Of a DNA stretch of 64,000 bases, positions 1 through 11,568 are shown piece by piece. Location: positions 558,001-622,000 of the forward strand of contig BGZK01000148.1 in NCBI GenBank assembly GCA_005406025.1, in the 5' to 3' direction. This DNA is from Eumeta japonica (Eukaryota; Arthropoda; Insecta; Lepidoptera; Psychidae). Position 1 is the first letter of the stretch. Each line of letters starts with the position of its first letter. The notes under the pieces are model-generated. The model did not search any database and was not told the origin of the DNA. It was given only the letters and a program-made list of their open reading frames with translations. The position numbers were made by a program, and so were the translations under genes.

Positions 1-1273
1 TTTAATATCAGCAATGAAGTTGGAAAATTCTTCAGAACTGTTCAGAATCCTTCAGAATCCTCTCCACAATATAGATATTAGTATATATTTCATTCCGTAT
101 CGAAAGTCCAGAATACCATAACTATTCCTTTTGGTATAATATAGTTTTTAATTTTCGCTTTAATATGTTTCCAACTCATGCCCGGTCGAAGAAAAAAATC
201 ATTTTCATTTATATATTATGAAAGCGAAATGTCATCCTCTGACTAATTACGAAATCTCAGAAAGTATATGTACTACAAATTTGAAATTGCAAATACATAG
301 GACGTAGGTACAGTGTCGGACTGATTATATAGTCGAGGTGGCGTTCGCCAGCCGGGCCCCGGCTTGCGCAAGCTCCTACCACACTTACCCTCAAGCTTAC
401 GACTTACAAGTAAAATGGTTCATTCGTACCTAGAGAGAAATGAAACAGACAAATTCGAAAAACGGTTGACCACAAGGCAATCCCTGAAACTTCCCGCTAT
501 TTAGCTTAGAGATATGACTCTTGTTCATTATTCAGCTCAAAAATTATAATGAGTTTTTTTTGGTTTTGAACAACGGTACTTACAGATTAATAAAATTGTA
601 AAATTTGATGCCGTTTTTTAGTATAAAAATGATGTCTTTTTAAGAGTGTTACTCTATCAAAAAATTTGCAAGTTATTTTAAAAAGACAATTCTAAATTTT
701 TTTTTAACCTTTAAATAATATTACCGTATTTGAGGCAGTTTTTTCGACGTATGTAATTATGGATGTATTTAAATCGACATGTCAAAAAATTGGAAAAATG
801 ATCTGAAAAATCACACTTTTGGAAATTTTTGAACGGCGACAACTTTTAAGCGAATCAACTGATTTTGATATTTGCTTTGTGAAACTAGACGTACGTTTTT
901 AACCGCTAATATTTTGTATCTCGTCTACCCTTATCGAAAGCTTCCTGGGGGGGCGGGGTCCTTAAATTCATGTTACCAGCCGGGCCCTTCAAGCCCAGTC
1001 CTACTCCGCTAAGGTATATGCTAAGAAAAGGTTTTTGAAAATTTGCTACTTAAGAGGCATTGAATTTTGTATGAAAATTTGATATTAATATTGCTTATTA
1101 TAAATGGTGAGACACGTTTGTCACAATTTGGAGGAGTTTAATGGGATTGTATATTATAAAATAATTATTTTGTACAAAAATTCTTTAATACATAGAAACA
1201 TTATCTTCGAATGATATAGTTTATATTTTATTCTAATACTAGCATTTGCCTCGATTTTGTAAAAATCAAACCG

Positions 1274-1545
1274 TGACCGGTTGCGGTATTGGAATTGAAA
1301 GCGTGACAGTGAGAGGAACAGAAACCAAAATTGATAAAGGGACTGCGTTGAAACCGAGTGTGGAATTAAGATTATAATGAAGGCTATGAGCAGAATAGAA
1401 ATCAGGAACAGTATAGGGACCAGAATAAAAAGCGGTAACGAAAGATTGACAGCAAAATTGTTCAATATAATAGACGAAAGAACACATATTCTATATTCAT
1501 GCGAAGCCGCAGAAGGAAAGCTAGTTAAATTTAGAATAATTTTCA
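1274..1545 (+). repeat. Degenerate GA-rich hexamer repeat with conserved flank (purine orientation)
   Basis: About 170 bases of loosely six-base-periodic sequence built from variants of 'ggaatc/ggaaca/gaccag' are followed by a flank reading 'ttgttcaatata', 'gaacacat' and 'ggaaagctagtt'. The same flank follows the similar tract at about 10.25-10.44 kb, and a weaker version follows 7.56-7.70 kb. This marks a dispersed repeat family rather than a chance microsatellite. The open reading frames through it on both strands are products of the repeat and not genes. Confidence 0.6.
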
Positions 1546-1629
1546 CCTGCGAACCTGCCCGCATGAACGTAAAATGGATTTTCCTTTTTATTTTGTTCTC
1601 TAAGAATTACGTTTGAACAACGAACGTCT

Positions 1630-1805
1630 TTGAATCATGATTCTCATACTGTTTTCGATTTCAGTTCCGTTTCTATTACTTATTCCGATCCCAATCCATT
1701 TAAATTACAATCTAAGTCTAATCACGGTTCCGATCCTAGTCCCCGTCTCGATTTCGTGAATGACACTCTAAATTCTAATTGCAATCATACCTTCTATCTA
1801 CATCA
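1630..1805 (-). repeat. Degenerate hexamer repeat (pyrimidine orientation)
   Basis: This is the same degenerate 'gattcc/gatccc'-type rhythm as the neighbouring tract at 1274-1545, but in the opposite orientation. The two therefore form a loose inverted pair. The short plus-strand reading frame across it is low-complexity and is not treated as coding. Confidence 0.55.
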
Positions 1806-3276
1806 ATTTTAATGCCATTCTCGATTGCCGTAATAATTGTGTGTCCCACAGGTTTCCCCCTTATTTTATTAGTTACTTGTATTTTTCGTGGCATTTATGA
1901 TTATTTTTGGGTTTTGGGAAAGTGGGATTGTTTAATCGAAATGCGCGGGATTGTTCTTGATAAGCCTTTATTTTATAACCAACAATGTAAGAAGTAACCG
2001 ATGTTATTTAGAGATAATATATCTTTCTATTAGTGAAAGGATTTTTAAAATAACGTCAATAGGTTTCTAGATTTAAATTATCCCCTGTAACTTATAAAAT
2101 TGATGTTCACGTACGTTAAGTCGTATCTTGACAATTTCACTATTTTTAGTTGTAAAGCGTGTAACATTTTGATTTCTGTATATGTACATATCGAAATGTT
2201 AAAACTGTTTGTTTATTAAATTTTATAACATCTATATGTAATTTTAATGAATATTTTTTTAATATAATATGTTCGATATAGATAGGTGTAAATATTATCA
2301 AAACTACGCATTGAGAACAGGTGAAATGTAGCTGTTGTAGAAATAGACGAATTTCTTTTGATGCGAAGTAAAAAAATCGACACAAATTATTTCATACTTA
2401 TAGCACTGAATCTAACATTGGTTGTCTTATGGGTAAGCTTGAACATATGAACGCAAAAACTTAACGAATGATAGTAGCAGTATCGGGATAAGACAAAACA
2501 TTCATTCCTGTATTCCAATACTATTCGGCTATATGATTAAGATACTAACAAGTTTAAAAGTTAGTTTATGTTTTTTGTTATAACTCCAAAATAGAAGACA
2601 CAAAAATACGTGTACACATATAAAATAGGTCTTAATAGTCTACAGTGCCTACTTGTTTTTGATATTTTTTATGAGAAACACTTAATTTCAGCGTTCACAC
2701 ATTAGACGCATCGGTAACCAAGATCGTACTAAGACATACATTTATGTATACATAGTCTTTTGTTTTCATAATATTCCTCTTAATTATTTACATTGATTTA
2801 ACATTTGACACATTCTAATCTAAATATTAATCTGCACTCTTTAATGAACATTATTTGACGTTTTCTTTGATCTAATATAAAGTATATTCTATTATTTGTT
2901 TCGACTTCAGATTTTGAGGTTTTGTCACAGAGTACTTTTTCATGATTTTGTTTATTATTGGCATAGAGTTAGAATTTCAATTTGTTACTAGCCTATAGTC
3001 TAGCCAAAAAATGTCTAGAGGTATATTTGTTTATTTCACTTACCTAAAAATCATAAACTTCCACATTTGACATTAATTGAATTGAACAGGATTTAACATT
3101 TCTACGCTTAACCTCATTGTGATTCGTTAATCAATCTATTTATTATTTGTAGTTTTTGGACTGTAGTTCTGATGTGGCCCAATCAAATCATTAATTTTTT
3201 TCATGGAGACATATAAGATAGTTTTGTGAATTAACGTCTTCGACTCTCGAATGAAGCTATTTATGTGTAGATCACT

Positions 3277-6200
3277 ATGGCGTATCAAACATTCCTTCAA
3301 GAATATCTGCTTATTCCTCCTGTTACTAGAGTCTACACAACTGCTTGTGTAATTACGACTCTCGCTGTTGTAAGTATTCTCTCGACATATCTTCGTCTAC
3401 AATATTGTAGTTTGGTTTATTACTGTAAATATAGTGTAATAGCAATTTTAATTGTATATATTTTTTTACTTGTGATTTTCAGCAACATTTTACTATTGTA
3501 TAAAGTGTATTGTAATATTTTTCAGCAACTTGATTTGGTGTCTCCATTTCAACTTTATTTCAATCCGTTTTTAATAGTGAAAAAGTATCAAGTTTGGAGG
3601 TTAATTACAACATTCCTCTTTTTTGGAAATCTGGGTTTCAACTTTTTCTTTAATATGATATTCACTTACCGATACTGCCGAATGCTAGAAGAAGGTTCTT
3701 TTAGAGGTAGAACTGCAGACTTTTTGATAATGTTCTTATTTGGCGGAATTTTTATGATTGTATCCTTTTCATAACAAAATTATTTAATAAGTATACATTT
3801 ACAAATGTGTTTAATTATTGGGTAATAGATTTCAGTTAAATGTTGAAATGAATTATCATGGTCACAATATAGATTCACTTTAATACTAAAGTAGGATAGT
3901 GTTAAATGAAGAGTTTGACTGTTGAATCAAATAACAAATCATTAAAGGTTTTCATTTTTAATAGATATTGATTTAATAAATATAAAAATAATCAGATACC
4001 TATTTAAGTTAAACCATTGATCATTTACTTTATCAAATTTATGAAGTTTGGTTCTAAATTGTTTGTACATACAGTAATTAGACCAATAGTACAATGTTTT
4101 GAATCTTTAACATGAAAATCAGATCTGTGCCTTTTTTGTCAATTTGTTATTTTTAGGACAAGCATTCACCATAATGATTGTTTATGTTTGGTCACGGCGT
4201 AACGTTTTTGTCAGGATGAATTTTTTCGGTTTAATGAATTTTCAGGTAATGATAAAGCATTCATTATGATGATTTTCACCTTCCATCTAGATATCTATTT
4301 AAGTTTTAAATATTTCAGGCACCGTATTTACCCTGGGTTTTACTTGGATTTTCTGTATTACTTGGAAATGCAATTTCAGTTGACCTTGTTGGTATGGCTA
4401 TAGGCCACATTTATTTCTTTTTAGAAGATGTTTTGCCACAACAGAGAGGAGGTTATAAAATATTAAAAACACCTATGTTCCTGTAAGTTTCATTTTTTTT
4501 TTGATCTTACATAATGTTTCTCAATGTTATCACTTACATGATACATAAAAAAATTAGCTGATAAAAGATATAAAACACCATTGTATTAAAATTTTAAACA
4601 AATGTCAATGATAATGTCAACAAACTAATATAGCGAAATAGACTGTAATGCTAAACTAATCATAACAATCCATGTACACATGAAAATGTTAGATGTAAAA
4701 GCATTGTAAAAAACTTAAGGGTGGAATATTATTCCTATCAGCTTCACATAATGTACAAGAATTACTATTGTATTGAGATATAACTCAAATTGATACATCT
4801 ATATCAGTTTTAAGGACATTTGACTTGCATATTTAGTGATATTGATACATATCATGTTGCAGTCAAGTATAAGGATTCCTCGCACTATATAGCGCCTTAG
4901 TAGGCACATTGTATCTCAACTATTATCATATTGATTACAGGTAACTAATGTCGATAAACATTGAAGTGCATGTAATAGTACATTAAGAGTGTTCATGGAA
5001 AGTAAATAATCATTATTACTGAAAAATGTGCCTCTTTCAAGCCGCATGTATGAAAAAAAGATGATATTTAATTTCAACATAGTTGATGAATTAATTACAC
5101 AAATGTTATTATAAAATTATAGATATAAGTACAAAATCAGAGTTTAAACACACTGGTCATTTAATTTAAAATATTACTAACATGAGCATATTTCAAAAAT
5201 GAAACCATTTAATAAATTAAACCTAAAAGAAATTTTAAATAATTACTTCTGTCTATTAACCTTTCGAATAATTTGTACATCTACGTAGGAAAAGACAGAT
5301 ACAAAGATTTGATTAATTTTTACATATGAGTTTCTATATGGAACAAACAGCTCATAATATTAATATTAATTTGGAGAAAGTGTGACTAATTCGCACATTT
5401 TCATTTAAACGCATAGAGCAAATATTGACCTGTTTAATGAACCATTAGTGAGACCAATCACACGAGTCAACAAAGGCACATTAGGAAGGATGCTGGAAGC
5501 TGATCTATATGTAAATATTATAGAATTAGCAACACGATTTGTTGTTGGCATATTCATTTATTTAATAATATAATATCTACTTAATTGAAACAAAGAAAAG
5601 AGTAATGATGGGCCTGTTGTGGTTTAATGGTAAATGAATGCTTATTCAGATTTAGAATGATTATGACAAAAGTAGCAGAAAAGCGGCCCTGACTCATCAG
5701 TCAATCTTCATCATTAACACTTTAGAATAATGTAAGACCTCGTATGTCCCAATGCTGAATCAAATGCCCCAACTACATTACAAAACTACATGGGTTACAT
5801 GTAGAAATCGTCCATCATTTTACATATCCACCACCAGAGGAAAAAAAAATTTTTTTCGGGAACCTAAAGTGCCTTAAAGGCTTAATTGAATCATGTTCCT
5901 TGGAATTTTTTTACAAAGCATAAAATAGGACTTTTTTCCATAAGATGTCAGAAATATGTGATCAAGTGAGAAATTACTTTGACTAGTAACAAATATTATC
6001 TGTGTAACCAAGCATTGCTCATTGTTACCAGAGTTTTGCTGAGGGAATATGTAATTTCCCACAGAAAAAGTCGTTTACATTCATTTCCATCAATAAATAG
6101 TTAGATATATACACTATATAATATATAAAATTTACCTGTTACTTGCTCTCATTTTAATAATGTCACACAGTGTCACAGTGTCATCTGACTAATTTATATC

Positions 6201-8077
6201 ATGTAGTGCAATCTGTTGTTGAAATCTTATATGAAGTCCATTGATACTCGCAGTACTATTTCCAATGGCCTAGTAACAATGCAATTGCCTCAAATTGTAC
6301 GAGATGACTCTATAAAGTGACATTCAAAATTTTTGTTTTGTGTAAAATCACACTTTTCTAGTGAAGACACCTATATAGATAAACTTGTTAAATTCTTTAT
6401 CATTTCTGAGATATTGTTAGTGTGTGTGTGCATAGAATTAATTCCTTTATCTTTTATATTGAATAATCTTTATTTTTGCCATGATATCACTAATCATCAT
6501 CTTAACCTCGATTTGGTTTTTGAATTTAATTTTGTTTCTACTTTTGATTCCAAATCCTCTCATATTACATTCAAAACTAAATCCTGCTCTAGTTTTCAAT
6601 TCTGATCCCACTTCACTTTCAGTTTGAATTCCGGTTTCGCTAAAGCGAAGTGAAGTATAAATACTTCATTTCCTTCTTCTTCTTCTTCATTTCCAATCCT
6701 GATCTTGGTTTCCCTTTCGATTAGTATCTTGATTCTGTTCTCAATTTTCATCTACAGATCTCAATAGCTATATAGGCCTAACAATAAACTTTTGTCTTAA
6801 AATATTACAATAATCTGGCTTCAAAACTAATGAAAACTGTATACAAACTTTCATCCACATATCTCAATGTGAGTGGTTAAATTTCTGTTTATCGTCCATT
6901 TTTGCAGTTTGTCCTTATTTTCCCATTTTCTTTTGTGATCGTCAGGAACTTTTTTTCCTGAACACTTTTCCAGTGCTATAGCAGAAAAACTAACAATAAT
7001 TATGCATATAATTTCAATTAAGATTTATCATACCAAATTCATAAAAAAATCCTGTAGAAAAAAGGAGGTTCTGTTTCCCTGAATTTTTTAAAGACATTTT
7101 CTTTAAAAAATTCAAGGAAACATAAACAGCTAAAACAGCATTTCATTTTTATCTGTGTAGATAGATATGAAAGGAAATTATGATTATTATATTTGTATAA
7201 TGTATGAAGGATTTGTGTTAATCTTTAATTAATTATTTATCTGTTGACACCTATTTCCCATAAGGTGGAAAGCACAGATATCCATATGGTACATTCTTTA
7301 CTTGCATATCTTACTTCACTGACATTCATCAAACATTTCATGCAAGCTTCTTGGTTTCAGGTACTTAAAATTTGTTCCCCTAGAATGTCAGCAATTTGAA
7401 TTGCATAAATTAGTTAAGACATCTCTTGCCTTTGATCAAACACATTCATTTTATGGATTCATCTCATCAATCTTATTCTATCCAATTTTATATAAATAGC
7501 AAACTTTCCTCAAAGTATTTTTTTCCACTCATCACTACATCTTCATTCAAACTATACTATTCTCTGACACTACTGCATGGGACGAGGAACAGAATTGAGA
7601 ATCAGATTAGGATAAAAATCTGGAGTGGGACTGGTACTAAAATTGAGAATTCGACCAGGTCAAAACCACATGTAAGATCGGAATCGGAACTAAGAGCATG
7701 ACCGGAATTAACATTGTAATTAATGCAAGATTTAACAGTTTAAAAGATGAAAAAACACATTCTATCTTGATGCAGATGATGAAAGTGAAGTAAATAATAA
7801 ATTCCTTGGATGCGCTTACTTTTATTTTTAGAGTACTAATTTTACAAATCATATTATCCTTTAGTATTATTTATAGTAAATTGAGATGATTTGGAACTAG
7901 ATAATAATTATCATTGTACTTTAATTAAAATAGAAAATTCTAATTTTGATATTTAAATAGTATATTATATTTGATTCCAGGAAAAGAATGTTTGATGCAC
8001 CACCAGAAGATATAGATTATGGACCTCTTCCCAATGCTGATGAAATTAATGAAAATGATAATATTAATAATAGGTAG
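3277..8077 (+). CDS. Derl2: Derlin-2 (ER-associated degradation membrane protein)
   Basis: Exons 3277-3369, 3526-3759, 4123-4245, 4319-4482 and 7981-8077 join in frame with GT-AG introns into 236 aa; human Derlin-2 is 239 aa. The start reads [20 protein letters not shown] against human [20 protein letters not shown]. Derlins are rhomboid pseudoproteases of the ER membrane that help move misfolded proteins to the cytosol for p97 and the proteasome. Visible family marks are the WR motif (VWRLIT, about residue 54), the stretch [15 protein letters not shown], the segment WSRRN and the GxxxG helix ([14 protein letters not shown]) near residue 180, with no serine-histidine protease pair. Exon 3 starts at 4123, just after 'aaaatcag'; this supplies [15 protein letters not shown], which is needed to match the family. 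Odd points: the C terminus ([12 protein letters not shown] then NINNR) lacks the usual SHP box, and intron 1 is stop-free in frame. Intron 4 is 3.5 kb and repeat-bearing. Confidence 0.95.
6507..6760 (-). repeat. Degenerate hexamer repeat with TTC microsatellite, Derlin-2 intron 4
   Basis: A pyrimidine-rich tract ('gattcc', 'gatccc', 'aattcc' variants at about six-base spacing) contains a short pure (ttc) run near 6669-6690 and a small inverted repeat 'ttcgctaaagcgaa' near 6637. It belongs to the same dispersed family as the tracts at 1.3, 7.6, 10.3, 20.8 and 26.9 kb. It is intronic in Derlin-2. Confidence 0.5.
7073..7121. repeat. Near-perfect hairpin, 22-bp arms
   Basis: Arms 7073-7094 and 7100-7121 are reverse complements with one mismatch and a 5-base loop. 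The hairpin lies in Derlin-2 intron 4. Nothing around it resembles a transposon end. Confidence 0.8.
7560..7790 (+). repeat. Degenerate hexamer repeat (purine orientation), Derlin-2 intron 4
   Basis: The tract has 'acagaattgag', 'aatcagatt', 'gggactgg' and 'atcggaatcgg' variants at about six-base spacing. It is followed by a flank with 'aacagtttaaaagatgaaaa' and 'aacacattctatctt', which aligns loosely with the flank at 1461-1500. It lies about 190 bases before the last Derlin-2 exon. Confidence 0.5.
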
Positions 8078-8417
8078 ATAAAGTTTTTTCTTAGGTGAAT
8101 CAAGAAAAAACACATGTTCTTTCTGATATAAAGAGCATAATTGGTGACTTTTATTATGTACATATAAGCAAAGAGTAAATAGTACTAGATTTTTTTATGA
8201 TTAGTTTCTTTATTAACAATTATTGAAGGTTTGTAAATATGTAACATATTGGAAACTGTTATAAAGTCATATGTATCAAAAACATCATTGTTTTATTAAT
8301 TTTTCCCCCTAAATGTTCCCAAAGCCTCTTCGCTGTGTCCATTGCACATTAGCGCCGCCTAGCGTCCGCATGGAACACCAATGAAACTTATAAAAATAAT
8401 ATGTTATTATTATTATT

Positions 8418-8423
8418 AATAAA
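8418..8423 (+). other. Candidate poly(A) signal of Derlin-2
   Basis: An AATAAA hexamer lies 341 bases past the Derlin-2 stop codon. It is the first good match seen in this orientation, but the region is AT-rich and other sites may be used. Confidence 0.4.
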
Positions 8424-9112
8424 TAATTCTGTTTCTACAACACAACTACAAGTAAACAGCAACAGTATCGTCTTATTTCATTTCATTGTTTTCACTATAG
8501 CCACAACAACATTTTAATTATTTGTACTTTGATCTACTATCATTTTCATTTCTTACAACAATAATAATTATCTGCCTATATCTCTGGCAATTAAATGATC
8601 AATCAATTTCAATTTTATAGTCGATTAGGTGTTATTATTCCTTCCATCAAACACATAAATTTGAGACAAATAAACTTTTTTCCTGTAACAACATTTGCTG
8701 TACACCATTTTTTGGAATTGAAGTAACAAATAATAGGATGGTTTATTGTTGCTGAAACTATTGTAATAATTATGCGTGCAATATTTGGCCTTAAACTGTT
8801 GACATATATATTGAAGGATGGCCCATGAGGCACCCAAATGTCTTCTAAACTGTACTGTCAAAACTAAAAAATGACACCAGAGTGAATAAGGAATGTAAGC
8901 TATCAGGTTGAGAAAATATTTTTTTTTAATTGTCTCGTAAAAAAAGTGTACCAATTGCATTCAAAAATTTACAAAAAGAAAAGATGCGAATTTTTCATCA
9001 TCTGTTATGATTGTTTTGTTTTTATTAAACTCAAACTTTCTTCTTTGGTTTTATAATTCAATACATTCCTAAGAGCACTTCCCTATTTTCTATATCAATG
9101 CCTTAAACTAAC

Positions 9113-9148
9113 TAGCTTCCGCTATAACAATTGTTATGACGGAAGCTA
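9113..9148. repeat. 36-bp loopless palindrome
   Basis: The sequence 'tagcttccg...cggaagcta' reads the same on both strands over 36 bases with two mismatched pairs and no spacer. It is centred on 'caattg' near 9130. Confidence 0.8.
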
Positions 9149-10029
9149 CAATTTTGTAAAAGTCATCAAAATATCCTTAATAAAGTAACTGTCGTTCTAT
9201 GAATACCAAACCGTTTCCGTGTAACCAGTTTAGTGTGATATTCACCTTCTAAAAGATATCTCCAATAATTTAATTTTTATTTAACGGTTTACCTGTACAT
9301 TATATTTCAACTACCAATAATAAATATGCCTCCTTTCGACAATATTGTAGGATATCAGCATATACTCAGTGGTAGGCTTTTATGGTGCTTGGAATCTTTA
9401 AGGAGCTAATTACCCCTGACTTCCTTTTATTTTTATTACTCTTAGGGTCCACGCCCCTTTTTCTAGACACACTTTGTCCATCTCTACTTTTGTTGCGTGA
9501 ATCACATAACATTTTACTATTTGAAATTTACAAGTAGAACCAATAGTGTAACTGTACCATTTGAAGTCCTAGGAAATTCTCAGATGAAAGCCCTTGTCCA
9601 TAAAAAAGCTGCACTATTGCAGGTTGATTTCAATAAATCACAAGTAGTTACCAACATCATTAAAACTATTTTGTGCATTTTTAGTTAATTATTTATTAAA
9701 TTTTATTTTCAAAATGTAAGTATACTGAAATAATTGTATTAGAGTAAAATATTGATTATCAAAATTCTAGTTTTCGAGATTTGTCCTGCAAAAGCAATCA
9801 CATCATAAAAGTTAAAATTTCAGGCCATAGAATTTTCGATTGCTACAATAGTCAAATTACATAACCTTCCTAATCTGATAAAATTTCTTAAACAAGTTTT
9901 TATTCATTTTCAAAATGATCTTGCAGCACTTGCTGTAGTCACAGGAATCGTTATGAATAACATAAATGCAGTACACATTTCAGGAAAGCTACAAGACAAA
10001 TTGATGTTTTATGATTAATAAATCAGATG

Positions 10030-10235
10030 GGCAAGGACCGTCTTAGAAAATCTTATGCAGGTCAAATTGGTGGCATATTAAAAAGGGCCAAATTTTAAAC
10101 AACCGAAAGCAACAAGTTTGCGTGAAAAGATTAATGGATGTCAATGAAGGAAGACAGATATGTGAAGATCGTACTATGTGAAAATCTATAAAGTCTGCCT
10201 ACCCTTCTGGGAAATTGGGTTTGTCAGTTTATAAC
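10030..10235 (+). pseudogene. Non-LTR retrotransposon C-terminal fragment, copy A
   Basis: With frameshifts, the plus strand reads LRKSYAGQIGGILKR and then KRLMDVNEGRQICEDRT, ending near SAYPSGK. This matches the C-terminal tail of an insect non-LTR retrotransposon polyprotein, and the better-preserved copy at 27405-27640 shows the same GxILKKGQ and KRLM positions. Only the last 65 or so residues remain, consistent with 5' truncation. Confidence 0.6.
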
Positions 10236-10249
10236 AATGGAAGAAATTG

Positions 10250-10440
10250 AGGACGGGGCTGGAATTACATTTGAGTGTGGGACTTATAAACAAGAGCGTG
10301 ATCAGGATCGAAATCAGGTATAATACTGGGGCTAGAATTTAAAGCGAGAATGAGATTAGGAATGATGGCAAAACTGTTCAATATACAAGTGCAAGGAACA
10401 CATTGTATGTCCACGAGGGCGGAAAGCTAGTTTCCAATAA
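10250..10440 (+). repeat. Degenerate hexamer repeat with conserved flank
   Basis: Six-base-periodic purine-rich sequence ('gatcaggatcgaaatcagg' and similar) runs into 'ctgttcaatata', 'ggaacacattgtat' and 'gcggaaagctagttt'. The flank is clearly shared with 1461-1530 in the same order, which makes this the best second copy of the family. Confidence 0.6.
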
Positions 10441-11009
10441 ATTCCCATATACTGCTATTTATCAACAAATTTTCTTTTTATTAACTTTAAAACGTATTGT
10501 AATAGAAAAGTTTTATTCTTCAAATAAATTCACTGCCTTCTGATTCTTTGTATAATTCTTGATATGCTACTTAGTTCACCAACTTGAAATTGTAGTTAAA
10601 ATACTTATGTATCCTTTTGAATTTCTTTAGCATGTTTACAGATTTTACACTAGCGGGCGGCCGAGCACAACCTGCAAAGGAGTGTTTCTATAGGATTCCT
10701 AGCACAACACAAGAAATGAAAGGCAATAGTCTCATAAAGAGATTCATGCCAAGGGCGTCATGCTAGACCCACAGATATTGAAAATTACTGTTAAACGTTT
10801 GTATACCTTGTTTACTTTTTATGTCGTAAAGCTAAATTTTGTTTGGTAGTCATGATGTGGTCACCTTGGCTACAGCACAAAAATTGACTGGCTCGACAGG
10901 TGAGATAAGCCATTTGAATAGAATACACACGTAAAATGACGGCTTCCGTTATTGCATTATGTCCAGTGAGTGAGAGTTCCGATGGTTTACCCTCCATCAG
11001 ATATTCTAT

Positions 11010-11115
11010 TCCTACCCAAGAGACCAGCAACGCAATGATGACTTTGGGGTTGTGAGCGTCCATGGACGGCGGTGACCATCTACTCTTTCGTGGCTCGCGT
11101 ACTCGTTTGCCCCTC
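11010..11115 (+). mobile_element. Dispersed lepidopteran repeat (SINE or non-LTR tail type), copy A
   Basis: In order the sequence shows 'gagaccagcaacgcaatg', 'gtgagcgtccatggacggcg', 'gtgaccatctactct' and 'ctcgtttgcccctc'. These blocks recur in many lepidopteran genomes (recognised from memory). They also match the reverse complement of 22435-22535, which has the same block order. The element type is not resolved. Confidence 0.6.
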
Positions 11116-11248
11116 TAAAATGTTACAAAAATCTATTATATTTTCTTACAATTACAATTGCATCCAATATTTTTTAAGGTAATTTTGTTTAAGTATAAAT
11201 AGGTACCCAGATATTCTCAATTATATTCGTTCTAGGCTGATCGGTAGT

Positions 11249-11568
11249 CAGGGCCGGCCCTAGCTCTAGTCAGGGTGGAGCGAGATTGTTTTTCAGCGCC
11301 CTCAAGTCAGTGCTCTAATTTTCCAGAAATTCTAATTCGGTTTCATGATAAGTAAATAATAATTACTAATTTTTCAAAATAAGTTTTTATTGCAAACATC
11401 AACACATATTAAGCTTAAATTCAATGAAATAATTTTAAGTATTGTAACACTGTTCTATAAAATTTAATTTTTTGTTGAAAATTGTTATTGTATTTGGTTT
11501 TTTAGAGCCCCTAGTTAAGTGACACCTAGAGCAACCGCTCCACTCGCTCTACCCTTGGGCCGGCGCTG
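11249..11568. mobile_element. hAT-type MITE with target-site duplication
   Basis: The element is 320 bp. It opens with 'cagggccggccctag' and closes with the reverse complement of 'cagcgccggcccaag', giving imperfect terminal inverted repeats of about 15 bases. It is flanked by 8-base direct repeats, tcggtagt (11241-11248) and tcggcagt (11569-11576), which differ at one base. An 8-bp duplication and a CAGGGCCGG terminus are typical of hAT superfamily elements. The interior has no coding capacity, so any movement depended on a transposase supplied elsewhere. Confidence 0.85.

Larger units (their letters stand above)
1..3276. other. Repeat-rich intergenic DNA upstream of Derlin-2
   Basis: No exon of a known gene could be found here. 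The motif 'ccagccgggccc' occurs twice, at about 349-360 and 976-987, around AT-rich sequence, which suggests the debris of one dispersed element at about 300-1010. Two stretches of degenerate six-base repeat follow and have their own entries. From about 1990 to 3200 the sequence is plain AT-rich DNA. The Derlin-2 promoter and 5' UTR must lie just before 3277, but no core promoter motif stands out. Confidence 0.5.

Noticed and set aside
1154..1564. 136-codon minus-strand frame
   Set aside because: It runs through the degenerate hexamer repeat and is dominated by Ser/Phe/Leu/Ile repeats; the same stretch is open on the other strand too.
5610..5700. tRNA-like or SINE-like stretch 'tggtttaatggtaaatgaat'
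   Set aside because: No cloverleaf or complete A/B boxes could be drawn.
8625..8960. 111-codon minus-strand frame
   Set aside because: Two overlapping minus-strand frames are open here and neither has a recognisable domain; it may be decayed transposon DNA but cannot be named.
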